Assembly (NCBI RefSeq): GCF_040436345.1 | Contig: NC_133227.1 | Location: 22,008,671 to 22,072,670, forward strand | Reading direction: 5' to 3' | DNA from: Pagrus major | Taxonomy: Eukaryota > Chordata > Actinopteri > Spariformes > Sparidae | DNA: 64,000 nucleotides | Shown: positions 29,290 through 41,824 of the stretch, piece by piece | Position numbering within the stretch: position 1 is the stretch's first letter | Layout of the letters: each line of letters opens with the position of its first letter | Program-made: the position numbers and the translations under genes | The notes under the pieces: model-generated | What the model was told of the DNA's origin: nothing | What the model saw: the letters and a program-made list of their open reading frames with translations, nothing else | Database searches by the model: none

Positions 29290-30343
29290 AGAAATACTCT
29301 GTTACAAGTAAAAGTCTTGTTTTTATTTGTCAAGTCAAATTATACTCAAGTAAAAGTGCAAAAGTATTTGCATCAAATATACTTATATTTACTGCCAGGT
29401 AGCTTGTGTATTTCCCCCCGTCTTAAAGTATCCCCACACATCATACTTTATTTGTTAGATACATGTTAATCTGAATATGCAAAGTATAAAATGAATGTAG
29501 TGGATTGCAGTATTCGTCTAGAACTTCAGAAGAAAATGGAAATACTCAAGTTAAATACAACTGTCTGCTAGCTTACGTACCAACTGCAGAGTGGTTTACA
29601 AAACCCAACAGTGACTTTAGTTTACTATAGCCTCAAGCCTACAGTCTCAAGATCCCATCTCAATATATACACTAGCACCTTTGGAACAAAACTGATGCAT
29701 GCTTTTACTGCATTATACTGTATGTTCTGAATATTCTCCCCTTGATGTTGTTTGTTTGAGTATGCATTTTAACGCACAGCAAATAGAGTTTACTTGTAAT
29801 GAAATTTGCCACATAAACAAAAACTGCCTTCCCCGGAAGAATCCAGACAGCCCTCAGGACAAAAAGGGTCCAGATAACTCAGATGTCTGACTTTAATGTG
29901 CCACAGGAGGTATTTGGACTATTATTGTATTGGTGCAGGTGTATTTTTATTACTTTAATATCTGAGGGAGTGAAAAAGATAACAATACTCCAACAAAAGA
30001 GAGTTTACGTGTGCAATTCTCAACTTCACACTAGAAAAGTCACCATTTATGTCCACATAAAAGTTGCTGCAGTAAAATGACATATTTCATTCTGTTCAAT
30101 ACAGAAAATAAGCCACAAGTATGAATCACGCCTGTTGAACTGTGTACACCTCAAATAGAAAGGCTTTTAACTGAACCGCTGAAACAGTCATATTGATCAT
30201 GAAAGAGTTATACTGTAAATTATATTCCCATGGGATCTTTACTGTAATACTAGCCGCTGCCACTTCATGTAATGTCTTTTTTAATCCACTAGATGGGGAT
30301 AATTTCCCAGATTTAAACTCCATACGGCTTCCTGAGCATTCAG

Positions 30344-30881
30344 GAGTGGTGGAAGAAGTATTCGGATTCTTCAGCAATGTAAAAGCAACAGCGATGTAAA
30401 AATACTCCATTACAAGTAGAAGTCCTGCATGAAAAATCTTTCTTAAGCTACTTTGAACTACTTTTTTTATTATACAGAGGGACACCAGATAAAGCTGAGG
30501 GATATTGAGATGATTATTGGAAGGAAAGAAGAAAGAAAGTTCTGATACACAAATCTGTTTTCATTTTTTTTCTTTGGCTTTTGGTGAAATACTGCATCAT
30601 TTGAATATCTATTGAAATTTAACCATGTGAAAAAGTTTTCGAGGGAAAACCACTGGTTTAATCTTCAAGAATGTGTTGTATTTAAAATATTGTTATAATA
30701 ACTATTGTGTAAAATCATCATCTTAAAAGTAACAAGTAAATAAATCTGTCAAATAAATGTAGTAGAGTAGAAAGCACGATATTTTCTTCTGCACTGAGTG
30801 GAAGTATGAAATAGCATAAAACTGAACTAATATTTTACTTAAGTACAAAACTAAGCTATACTTAGTTACTTTCCACCACTG
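30344..30881. mobile_element. hAT-like non-autonomous element, copy 2
   Basis: Starts GAGTGGTGGAAGAAGTATTC and ends TAGTTACTTTCCACCACTG, whose complement begins CAGTGGTGGAAAGTAACTA. It has the same interior style as the 28.8 kb copy (TTACAAGTAGAAGTCC, CTTAAGTACAAAAC). Confidence 0.78.
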
Positions 30882-32847
30882 AAGTCCAGCAAGTGTCACG
30901 TTGAAGTTCTGCAAATAGCTTCTGTTTTTTAGTTCAAAGCTGAATCTAACATACCCAGGACTTATCTTTGACCAATTCTCTATACAGGCACAAAAATATC
31001 CTCACTCACAAAACTAGGACAACACTGCGACATGCTGAGAACTCCAGTAGCTTTACTCCGTCTCTGTCCAGGTGTGATATGACACTGTCATCACTCATCT
31101 CATCTAAAAGACCAGAACACTTCCCGATGCTGCCAAACACCCGATAGAGCATTGTCCTGCTTTTGAGTGATGCTCGTCACCTCTCATAGTGTGCGGTGTT
31201 GAGTTGGAGGTCTGCCTCCTCCCTCCGTATGAAGATGGATGGCCCTCACTGACTGTGTCTTGGCATGACGGAGAGGCATAAAGGGGAAGAAAATGTGCAA
31301 TGTGCACCATAAGCATATCTCTGGTCCCACAGTCCCACCGCCACTCAGCCATTCTCCTCTCGACCTTGGCCTGCTCAATTAACAGGGGACACAGGTGACC
31401 GTGCAAGCCCTTCTAATGGATGGATGTGTTTTACTGTTAGTGGTTAATGGACACACGAGTTAATGTACGATGAGAGCAGAAAGCTGCACAAAAGACTGCA
31501 GATTCTGATGCAGAAAATCACTCATTCTGGTTTTTAAACGTACAGCATGTTACTTCTGCCACTAAGGGACTATCCATCAAAACAAAAGACATCTGTCGAG
31601 TGTGGTGTCTGCTGATCAGCTGTTTAGAGCTGGTCAGAGAGTCTGGTGCAGAGCCACACCCTCTGGAGGAATAAACACCCATATTATATATATACCCAGG
31701 TTCTGTTCTTATGCAGAGCTGTTCACTGACAGGAGGAGCGCTCAGAGATTACTTTTTAACTTTTAGGATTAAAAAGTGGATTTATCTTCACTCCTGTTTA
31801 TCAACCTGACTGCAGCAGCGATCCGCAGAGGCGACTTCCATTGTCAGGTGTTAATGAAAGGTTGACTGCTGAGCGGAGTTGAAGAGGAAACGTACTTTAA
31901 TTCATGAGGACATTACAGAGAGGAGAGGGGGAAAGAAGAGAGAGATACAGGGTCTCTGGTGAGTGCTGAATTAATGTGAATAAACACAAATGATCCTGCA
32001 GTCAAATTGGTTCACTGGTAGCGAACACCACCACCATTGCTGATGAAGATCTATCTGACATGACTCAGTCATGGCTCTGTCAAAGTTCACAGACACGGTA
32101 ACATTTCAAAGCTTTATCTGTGCTAAATTTAGTCTTGTTTGCCGTCTTCCCTGTCCCTGAAGTAGCGTCAGGCAAGCAGATGAAACACTCCTTTGCTTTA
32201 CCTTGAGTAAACTTGTGGATTTCTCTTGGTTTGAACATTGTTGGAAACATTTGGGATGATGTAGGAACACAACTCAACAAAAATATATAACAAAGGCCTA
32301 GTTGTTTTTATACATTTTAATCCAGAATTCCTACATATTATATCTTTAAAGCGCTCTTTATTTATCCATGTCTATACCTGTGGGCTGTCCAGTACGACCA
32401 TGATCCTCTATTGTCTTACTCAACAGGACCCCGAACAGTAATAGTAGCTGTTATGCAAGTCATTCTTCTATATCAATATTTTTTTTTTGCCAGAAATTTA
32501 GGCTACTAACTGCCATGAAAAGGTATCATCATGTATGTGATTAAACTAATATTTTGGGTTTGCTACACTATTTCAGTCATAGCATGTTAAAAGATCATCC
32601 TGAGATCTATAACGTATACAGTATACTATCTAAGAATATCATATTGATGCCTATGGGAATAAAGGAGAAAAATGAAGTACAATAAGGTCAGTATCACAAC
32701 AGAACAGCAGAGAGTGTGCATTAGTACCGCTGTTTAATGACCTTTCCATATAACTTTACAGGCTATTATGAGTCCGCAGGCTCAGCTCATCTATTAAGAG
32801 ACTGTCAAACGGCAGTGATGACAAACTGCCTCTTTGCTGAAGTGCCT

Positions 32848-33170
32848 TTAAAGATTCAATATGTAAGAATTGGCCACCTTGAATTCATACTCCCATCAAA
32901 TAGGGGCAGCATATCACCAGAGTAACAGCTAACTGCTGCTTAATGTTTTCTGTTTATAGATCCATGACTGTATCTGCCACTGTTAGCAGTGCAGCTAGCT
33001 GGACTACAGGGGAGAAAGAGGTTCCCCTGGTTAGCATGCTATCTACAGTATATATCTCTGCAACACAACACATAGACATCTTTGACTTAGCATAAACACT
33101 GTCATTTCTTCACATTCTGTTGATCATTTTTTAATGTTATAAACAAAATTCTTGCATATTGCACCTTTAA
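32848..33170. mobile_element. short inverted-repeat transposon (MITE)
   Basis: 24-bp terminal inverted repeats at 32848-32871 and 33147-33170 match at 21 of 24 positions; the left one begins TTAAAGATTCAATATGTAAG and the complement of the right one TTAAAGGTGCAATATGCAAG. The 275-bp interior is non-coding. Confidence 0.85.
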
Positions 33171-33506
33171 GCAAGGTAACAAACTGGAATTGGGGGGCGC
33201 TGTTCTAAAGTTGACTGTGACCTCTGACTCCATGGTGGTGACAAGAGAAAAAATAGATCCCTACGGACCAAAAAAAGTATTATAAATAAAGTTTTATGAG
33301 GCATAAAACTGATATTTGATAAGAAAATATCAGCATTAGGTCATTTTAAATAAAAGACGTCCAGGTCTGTGGGAATTGTGTGACTGGGTTGACAATCATG
33401 TTTATTTAAGGGTGTAATCCTTGTATAAAACACTACTGGGGTTATTTAATGACTATAGTATGGTGAAGTTGGCACTGGCCTGTCACTGGTACAATTTCAC
33501 ACTGTT

Positions 33507-33711
33507 TTACTTTGTTTATAGGTGGCGGACCCTGCCACCTTTCTAGCTTCAGACAGTTTTCTGGGGACCTTATTTCCCTCTGAGAACAGCTTGTTTATTC
33601 AGTTATGGAAAAAAACATATTTCTCAGTCTGTGTTAATTCCTCATTAACATTTTAAATATTAACATTTTTAATATGAATTACTTCTATAAAACTACATAG
33701 TGCCCCTTTAA
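33507..33711. mobile_element. GGCGGACCCTGCC-family element, copy 3
   Basis: TTACTTTGTTTATAGGTGGC leads into GGACCCTGCCACCTTTCTAG, and the copy ends ACTACATAGTGCCCCTTTAA. It has one arm only of the palindrome seen at 23.8-24.2 kb. Confidence 0.8.
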
Positions 33712-33737
33712 TATTTCTCTGTAACTTTATTCATTCA

Positions 33738-33913
33738 TTACTTTGTTTATATGTGGCGGACCCTGCCACGTTTCTAGCTTCAAACAGTGTTCTGGGGACC
33801 TTATTTCCCTCTGAGAACAGCTTGTTTACTCAGTTATGGAATAAAAATCATTACATTACCTTCTTCATATTGTAAATATGACTTTGCATTTCCTCTTCAT
33901 AGTGCCCCTTTAA
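33738..33913. mobile_element. GGCGGACCCTGCC-family element, copy 4
   Basis: The same family and orientation as the copy 26 bp to its left, again from TTACTTTGTTTATATGTGGC to CATAGTGCCCCTTTAA. The two form a direct tandem pair. Confidence 0.8.
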
Positions 33914-34039
33914 TGTATAATTTATTTGGTTTCTCGTGTGAAAATGCTTTAGGGGACACAAACTTTTATTTTTGGATGAGTGATGAGAATGTTAACGACA
34001 GGGACACCTCAGCAGCAGCAGCATCAGCATCAGCTCAGC

Positions 34040-34600
34040 CTGAACAGCCCATGAAACGTGCCTCTCCAGACGCACACTGGTGGCCAGCCTCATTACACAG
34101 GCGGCGATGTGGAGGTCAGTCTCTCATCAGTGCAGAGCAGCTCCCCCTCCGTGGACCCCAGTCAGTTTCCTCCGTCCTGTGTCCTCTTGTCCTCCAGAAA
34201 CAAGGGATTTCGCATTGCACTCACTCCGTCGGCGGATCCCGCAAGTCACGTCTCGCTGTGCGGTTCCGGTTTCCTCCGTGTGGCTTGGCGGGTGTCCCGG
34301 CGCGTCGTAGTCCGACCACCGGACAAGTGACGCTGTGGGGTGCGCTGTTGCTCCCGCGTCGTCTCACATCTCTGCAGCAAACCAGGGCTGGAAATGGTCC
34401 CATGCTCAACTACCCGGCGACGCACAGAGGTAGGTGCCCACAGCTGCCCCGCATGGATGGATGTGGTGGGGGGGGGGGGGGGGGGGGGGGGGGAGTGCGG
34501 GGAGTGCGGGGTGCTTTCCATTCAGCGCATGTTTCTCCCATTTGATCAGATAAGGGCTCCGAGCACAGTGTCCTCTGCGGGGAGCTCAGCACTGCGCACT
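34040..34600. promoter_or_regulatory. CpG-rich patch upstream of stk32 (candidate promoter)
   Basis: A stretch dense in CpG (for example GTCGGCGGATCCCGCAAG near 34.23 kb and CCCGGCGCGTCGTAGTCCG near 34.30 kb) in otherwise CpG-poor DNA. It ends at a 26-G run. It lies 3.1 kb upstream of the stk32 start codon and about 5.5 kb upstream of cytl1. It could hold a non-coding first exon or an alternative stk32 promoter; this is inference from composition. Confidence 0.4.
34468..34493. repeat. poly-G run of 26
   Basis: 26 consecutive G on the plus strand at the right side of the CpG-rich patch, followed by two GAGTGCGGG units. Can form G-quadruplexes. Confidence 0.95.
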
Positions 34601-35139
34601 ACTTTTTGAATATTTTCATTCAATCAAAAGAGGGATGTATTCAGATGTGCCGTGGTGACCTTATTATGCAGTCTGGGAGTGACATTCATGAAAGGGTTTC
34701 CCCTGGCGGACTGAATATTGTTGCCACGATGACTTGAAGTTTACCCACGTATGCCTCGTCTCACAAGTCAGGTCAGTCATTCATTCTCTCCTTCGAGATG
34801 CTGTTATGGGACAAGCTGCCGTTCAGTGTGTAGGAAGCTGTAATGATAATGGAGATGCCATTAATAAAAAAAAAGTTAAAATAAACTTATTCTCTGGCTC
34901 CCTGAAGGATGAGGCTGTTACAGGAGTATAATATCTGATATGATGACATGATGAACTAACATTAGAGCCGATATGAAAACTTTTTGTTTTTACAGATCAT
35001 AATGCTGGAAAACATGTTTGAGGGGATTTAAAATGATTAAGTGAACTGTTTCATGTCATTTTAGACACAAAAGTTTATTGTTAATCTGTAAAATATCCTG
35101 CCTCCATCTCATATCTTTTTGATGACCACATTGAGGGAT

Positions 35140-36725
35140 CACTGCAAAAAAATGTGCGTATATCAGCCGATAGAACAATATCTGAATTTTTTTACTCTCT
35201 TATATCGGTATGGGTCGAGCTCTGACTGACATGCCGACACTTTAGTAAGAATATTTATTTCAGACTTTCTTCTAGGCTGCTTCAGGAGGCAGTCGAGCTG
35301 TGACGATTAATCGATCAGTTGTCAACTGTTAAATTAATTGCCGATCGGCTATTTTGGCCGAAGCCAATATATATATTGGGAGGTAAATCAAAAAATGAGA
35401 TGGGCCAGAATACATACATTTTTGGCAATGATCCCACAAATGTGATCGTCAAACACTTGTGACAAAGATGTGTTACGAAGGCAGGATATGTTACAGTTTA
35501 ACAATACATTTTATTGCCTAATATAACTACAGTGCACATAAACAGCAAACTTCACTCGTTATTTCATTATCCCAAGCTGCATTTTAACATCTAAAAAGAA
35601 AGTTTTCATAAGTGCGCATATCGACGACATCTAAGCCGATACCAATATATCGGTGATATCAGCCATCCGATATATCAGTCGGGCTCTAGTTTCTTTTCTC
35701 TGCTAGTACAGTACACTGAATTTTAAAGTTAAGTATGTTTGTAATCTATGTCCCTTTATTGTCATCTAGTTGATGGTCTCAAAAGTGAATCAGTGATGGC
35801 CGGAAACAGTGTTTTGTGGAGCTTCATGTTGCATGTTGAAATCAGATTTAGCTATCTACTCATGACTTGTCCCTGTATCTAGATCCATGGGATGAGAAAG
35901 GAAAGTGGTTCCCAAATAACTGGGTCCAACTCCCTGCTGTGTTCTAACTCTGCTCTTGTGGTTATCGCTGATCTGAACCTGTATACTTCAAACGCTGTGA
36001 AGGAGGCTCTGTGCCAAAACACGTTAGTGTTTAACTATAGTGATGTGGGCCAGATAAAGTGAAAGTGAAAAGTGAGTATTTTGTCCCCCTTGACTTGGAG
36101 ATTTCAGATGTGCTACTTGTTCACGATTTTTGGAATTTGCTCACCAGATTTTTGCGTCCATCACTTGTCTAAAGGCTCAATCATGCTCCCTTTATGTGCA
36201 GTAATAGAAACGTCTATATCAAACAATATAACCGTCACTGTAAGCAAAAAACAACCACTAGAGGGCGCTGCTCAAGGTCAAATCGGTCTCTGTGCCTGGG
36301 TGAAGTAACATCTTAAAACTTCCCACCAACTCGCATTAGCTCTCCTCAAAAAGTTCCGCCATTAATTTAAACTTCTCGCTCTTGTCCTGTGGGCGCGTCT
36401 CGTTTGAATTATTGGCGACACTGCTACACTGCCCCCCCATGACTACCAGAGGTACTGCACCGTTGGTCCATATCTCTTAGCTTACAGAAAACAGGCAGAA
36501 ATATGGACAGAATGAATCAAGACTGTTGAAGCACAACCTCCTTTTTCAATTCAGCACAGTGAATATCTGTGGGTTGTGGACAAAACAAGACATTTGAGAG
36601 CATCAATTGGACTTTTTCAAAAATATTATTCACATCTTTCACCATTTTACAGACACACAACTAATATACTAATCGAGGAAATAATCGACAGTAAAAAATA
36701 ATCGTTATTTGCAGCGGAGATTCAG
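35140..36725. mobile_element. cluster of nested small transposon fragments
   Basis: Piece 1, about 35140-35230 and 35340-35690, is marked by ATATCAGCCGATAG, CCAATATATATATTGG and CCGATATATCAGTCGGGCTC. Piece 2 starts at about 35296 with GCTGTGACGATTAATCGATC. A matching 3' end appears 1.2 kb away at about 36565-36725 (GTGGACAAAACAAGACATTT ... AATAATCGTTATTTGCAGC). The matching element is intact near 18.5-18.9 kb, so piece 2 appears to be split by an insertion. Confidence 0.5.
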
Positions 36726-37672
36726 TTTTCTTCGTCTACTACTTAAACAAACTGTGGTAATCCAGGAAATCTCATGTCCTCCAGAGGGCAGACTGAGGGA
36801 TTCCATTTACAGAGCACAACACCAGCAAACCATAAATCAAAAGCCTCCTATTTAGTTCTGTTAATGGGAAAATGGACCGTACCATTCATCACAAATGCAC
36901 TGTAGACGATGCTCCACTGGGACGACTTTCTGATTAAGGTATAAAAATTGAATAATTGATAGATGACACATGGAAAGGGAGCTGAGAGGAGGGAAAAGTT
37001 TGCTCATTTTTTTTGTCCTTTTAGTGTCTCAAAATCAAAATATCTATCTATCTTTAAATTGATCTATAGATGTAGGAGCTGTTCATGTCTCATGGCTCTA
37101 CCTCTCTACTTTTCCCTCCCTCTCTCCCTCTCTCTGTCCCTCCTTCCCTCACTCTGCCGGTGGTGTCATGTTTTCCTGCCTCCCCTCACAGGTTAGACTC
37201 TCAGTCAACAGAGGGTCACAGCCACAGACGCATCACCCACCCTCCTCCTCCTCCTGCTGGCTGGCAAGAGTCGTCCGTCTGCCTGCGTTCATCTAAACGG
37301 CAGTGAAAAACAGACAGGAAACTTACGCTGTAGTGATACTGCCTGTGTGTGTGTGTGTGTTTGTGTGTGTGTCAGCGCTTCAGTGCCTTTCAGTGTTCCC
37401 CCAAGCCCTCCACTGTGTGTGTGATGATGTGTGGTTGTGTCAAGGAAGACGGGACCTGTTCAAGTCAGCAAAAGCAAGCCAGCTGCTGCGTATGTGTGTG
37501 TCAGGGTTGAGCAGTCCAGCACGTGAGACTAAGTGTGTGTGTGTGTGTGTGAGTGTGACAGAGAGGGGTTAGTGTTGACCAGGCTATGAGTGCGTCTCAG
37601 AGGGAGAGGCCGGTCGATGCTTAGAGGAGCTGAGGGGAGAGCAGAAGAGGAGAATCAGTAAGAGGAGCAGCC

Positions 37673-37724
37673 ATGGGGCTCGGACAGTCCAGCAAGGCTC
37701 CGGTCACTGATGACACAGACGAGG
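37673..37724 (+). CDS. stk32 coding exon 1 (start codon, myristoylation motif)
   Basis: ATG in an ideal context (GCCATGG), then MGLGQSSKAPVTDDTDE and one base of the next codon. The donor is GTGAGT, phase 1. Human STK32A and STK32B have first exons of the same length and style (MGANTSRKPPVFDENED, MGGNHSHKPPVFDENEE). The sequence directly upstream, about 37560-37672, is purine-rich and probably 5' UTR. Confidence 0.88.
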
Positions 37725-39123
37725 GTGAGTAATGAAACATCCAGGATGTTTTTGTCTTTTCTTTCTTTCTCTACTTTTGTGGCTCAGATCGGGGAAGGAG
37801 GGGAAAAGGAAAAAAGTTGTGAGCAGGATTCACCTGCCTGATCCTGAGATGTCCAGGCTGTTTTCTGCAGCCTTATCGATGGGTTAACTTCTTCCTTCTG
37901 CATGCCCAAATTAAATCCACTTACAGTTAATGGTCAGATTGATGTAATGCTAATTAAGTCTGCTACCAGACACAGAAAAGAGTTTGAAGATTTTCATCGA
38001 ACTCTTCCGGACATCCACTCACTCAAACGTTGGCTTCATGTACATCATTATTCCAAACTGAGACTTTTGTCTTCAGCTCTTTCAGACCGATCGTCATCAA
38101 GGACAGCATCGAAAGGGAGTTATTAGTGTGATTGGCGAAGCTCTCTGTCTGAATTTATTTCCCCTTTCTTTGTGGCATGAGTAGATAATACAATGTGAAT
38201 TTATTGATCTGAGTCAGTCCCTGAAATAATTCCACCCTGGCTTCACCCCAAGGACTTCAAATAAGTCAGCATTACATGAGTCAGTGGTTAAGTCAGAAGG
38301 GAAGTGGCTTTCCCAGGTTTTTCCTCACTCTGTATGGATGATGTTTTATTTTTGTCAATTTTTATAAAGTAGCAAACTAACAGGTTTTAATTCCATGAAT
38401 TATCTTAACTTTATTTTATTTGTATATCTGGTAAGATAGGTATTTAATCAAATTTTAGGCTATATTTTCACGCTATACTGCCATACATAGACGAAGTAAC
38501 TACAATTTTGGTCAAAATTGACTTATGACTGAAATTAAACTTTTTTAGGTCTCTTATCTTGTGACAAATCTTAAAGAAAAAAGCTTCTGTATGTAAAAAA
38601 AGACAAACATTAGTAAGTGTGGTGACTACGCTCTGCCTTTGTTTTCCTGAACGACGGCCTCTGTAACAATGGTTTGTGACAGCTGTCTATTAAGACAGGG
38701 ACTAGATTATACTATCGTATGAGAGCATATAATTCTTAAAATGGGTTAACATAAATTTTACAATGACACTTATCGTATCAATCCATCTTAATAGATTAAA
38801 CCTAGCAAAATATCACTTGAGGATTGCTTAAATTTACCTTAACTACTCATCTATTCAACTTTTAGAAAGCAAACATTTAATTTAATATAGATGTGATGTA
38901 ATAAATGAAATTAGAAGAAAACAAGAAGAAGCCTGTGGTTACTGTACTTTGCCTTAATAAGAGCGTCAACTCTGTTCTACCTAACGCATTTGACAGACAG
39001 TGCAAAAACTTTTAAGTTATTTTTCTCAGTTTTAAAGTTAGCGTAGTTACTGCAGTTAGCCTTTGTAGGGCAGCATATATGATAAGTATACATCTTGATT
39101 TTTTTAAGGCACTTCATAAATGC

Positions 39124-39498
39124 TTGGACTGGGCGACAGAATGAAATATCCCAATATATTCTACCGAATACCTTGATATCGACATGCAACAACATAGTAA
39201 GGATGACTATCGGTACTTTCACTAAATATTAACACAATTAGATTTTTGATAAATAATCATCAGTAATGTGGATCTAATGACTAAGGGGGTAAAGGCAAGA
39301 AGTAGAACAAGAAGTAGAACAGCTCAGAAAAATACATCACTTGACTGCAATGCAGCCTTTAAACCCTGGAAAGGACAACACTTGAACAACAAGTTCCACA
39401 GAGCTCCTTTAAGCCTTACTATCCGGTTATAATCATTCAAAAAAATCCAAAGTTTCACATCATGATACCATATAACATCAATATAATGCCCAGCCTTA
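39124..39498 (-). mobile_element. small transposon of the TAAGGCTGGGCATTATA family, copy 1
   Basis: On the minus strand it starts TAAGGCTGGGCATTATATTG and ends TCGCCCAGTCCAAG. It is the same family as 45119-45446 in the opposite orientation, with opposed GGCTGGG / CCCAGTCC ends. Non-coding interior with TATGGTATCATGATG-type words. Confidence 0.7.
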
Positions 39499-40434
39499 GT
39501 AAATCATTACCTTGTGGCAAAGTAAAATATTTTTTTCTGTGTCAAATTACTACCGCACGCCCTAATGAAATCCGTGTCTGAGGCTTTCTCTGTTTCACTG
39601 GAGGCACTCCCTATCAAAGAGGAAATCATTATTCATGGTTAACCTCGCTGCTTAGTCATCTAGCGTGCTGTTCTGGAAATGTCACTCATAACAGAGCGTC
39701 TCCACACTCCGAGTTAATGCAAGAGTGCACCTTTCCTGACTTTCTCCCTTTACAAAACAGCGTGGGCGATTTCACCGAGGGCACGGGAATAATAAACAGA
39801 GACACGTCGTTTTTGAACTAGAGAAAAGCCCCGCTCGCTGGAAACAAAAGTAATCCCCACGCTGATGAAACTCACGTCAGACACAGGCAGGATTCTCCTT
39901 TTGATTTTTGGAGGATTTTTGCCGGGCTGGGTTCACTGCATGTTGAGTGTGCATCATACGCTCGCTCCCTCTGAGTAGCAATAAAGATGCAAATTGAGTT
40001 TTCACTTTTACACTTCAGGGACGTTAAAGGTTGCTTCAAGGTAATATTGACCGCGGAGGTTGGAGTTTATGTTTGTCTGTTAATTTGACAGTGAGCATTA
40101 ATAAATGCTGACATTTCAAAAAATATACTGTCAGTGTACATAAATGCGCCGAGGGCATTTTCATCTGCAGTTCCTTTGCAGCCAAAAAAATACCTCGACA
40201 GTTTTAAATATAGTTGTTGGTAAAGTTATGGAGAACATTTTCACTTGTGTACAAAAATGGTCGTCCTTGAGCTCTTTAAAGGGGCTCTGTGCAACCTCTG
40301 TGTTGTATTGAATGGTGCTCATTAGTTTATGTGAATGTTAAATCTGACCTGAGTCCAGCAGCATAAAACAACTTAGACAGATGATCCACAGGCTTGTGAA
40401 ACCGAGAGAAACGGGCAAGTTTTCATTTTTCACG

Positions 40435-41445
40435 TCATGTTAAGATCAACTCACATACATATGCGGCAGAAATAACATACTGTGCGTTTAAATGGTGGAG
40501 TGTTGGGGATGAGTTCAGGAGTCTGCTCTGTAGTCTGGTAGCACGGCAGCGGATACTTTTGTATCTTTTGCCAGAAGGCAGCAAATGGTTGTGGCATGTT
40601 GTAAACTGCTGTGGCAACAGTTGTAGCTACATTTTGATGATATTCTCAAATATCTTGTAAATGTATTTAAAGAAAGGGATACAAAACAACCTATATATTT
40701 ACCATCAAATACAACCGCAGAAATGCTGTCAAACAAAAAAAGGAAGAAAAATCCTGCAATTAATTAAAAAATATGCAAGTTGTAGTCCCTTTATGCTAAT
40801 ATTTTTCATGGTCGAGTATTGAGGATGATTTCATGAGTCTCAGCCTGCGGAAAGAAACTGCTCTGTAGTCTGGTGGTACGGCAGCGGATACTTCTGTATC
40901 TTTTACCAGACAGCAGCAAGGTGAACAGACTATTGTGGCATATTGTAAACTGCTGCATCAACAGTAAGAGCTACATATTAATTTGTGCAATTTTTATATA
41001 CATTTCTGTTGATTTTCTAGTCTTTTTTGTAAATGTATTTAAAAATAGGCTAAATTAAGATACAGATACAAAACAATAGATATTTTACATCAAAAGCATC
41101 AGCAGAAATGTTGAAGAAATTAAAAAAGAAAAATGCAAGTTGTAGTCCCTTCTACACAGTTGAAGACAAGTTCAGGGGTCTCACAGCCTGAGGGAAGAAG
41201 CTGGTGATGTTCTGGTGATATGGCAACGGATACTTCTGTATCTTTTGCCAGACAGCAGCAGGGTAAAGAGTTCTAGCTACATTTTAATTTATGCAATTTT
41301 TGTAGTCTCTATTCTAAATTTGTTTAAAAATAGTCTAGTAGTTAAGATACAGATACATAACAAGCTACTGTAACATCAAAGGAATCAGCAGAAATGTAAA
41401 AAAAAAAAGAAAATACAATCAGATTGTGGCAATTGAATAAAAAAA
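40435..41445 (-). mobile_element. three tandem copies of a LINE 3' tail
   Basis: Three similar units of about 330-345 bp start near 40.52, 40.86 and 41.20 kb. Each carries, on the minus strand, the end of a LINE protein. Unit 1 reads LLPSGKRYKSIRCRATRLQS; the others show the same GGCAGCGGATACTTCTGTAT pattern (minus-strand IQKYPLP-type frame). The motif is the one in the 6.5-6.8 kb fragment. Each unit then has an AT-rich 3' UTR-like tail. No catalytic domain. Confidence 0.75.
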
Positions 41446-41823
41446 AAGCCAGTTTTCCTTGCTGGCTTCAGAGCAAAGACGTATTTTGTCGTTCATACTC
41501 AACCCATATTACTTGATTTACAGCAAGGTGTGTACTGTGCGTCAAGGTGAACTCTGTCAAGACATGTTTATCTCCCCTGAGAATGATGCGTGCGCCACAT
41601 GTGCTCCCTGTGTGCGACATACGTTTTCCACTGTGTGCAGCCGGCAGCCTCTGGTTAATGGACAGGCTGTTTACTGCTGATAATGCTTTTATTCACATTT
41701 CAGTGGCACATGGACCCATGGGTCCAGTTGTCAAAGCAACAGCGTGACTGTTGATGTTCCCACGCTGGTGGGTCCTTAAGTGATTTACAGGTTTGAGTGT
41801 GAGAGGTGGGAATAGGAGGAAGG

Positions 41824-41824
<1 letters not shown>

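Larger units (their letters stand above)
28527..37672. other. intergenic region between divergent cytl1 and stk32
   Basis: About 9.1 kb between two head-to-head start codons. Both promoters must lie here. It is dense in small transposons (28.8-29.3, 30.3-30.9, 32.8-33.2, 33.5-33.7, 33.7-33.9 and 35.1-36.7 kb) and has one CpG-rich patch at 34.0-34.6 kb. The 250-codon open stretch across that patch shows no domain and runs through a poly-G tract. No protein gene is called. Confidence 0.75.

Noticed and set aside
33787..34545. Open reading frame of 252 codons on the plus strand
   Set aside because: It starts inside a transposon copy, passes through a CpG-rich patch and a 26-G run (polyglycine), and shows no domain or splice context.
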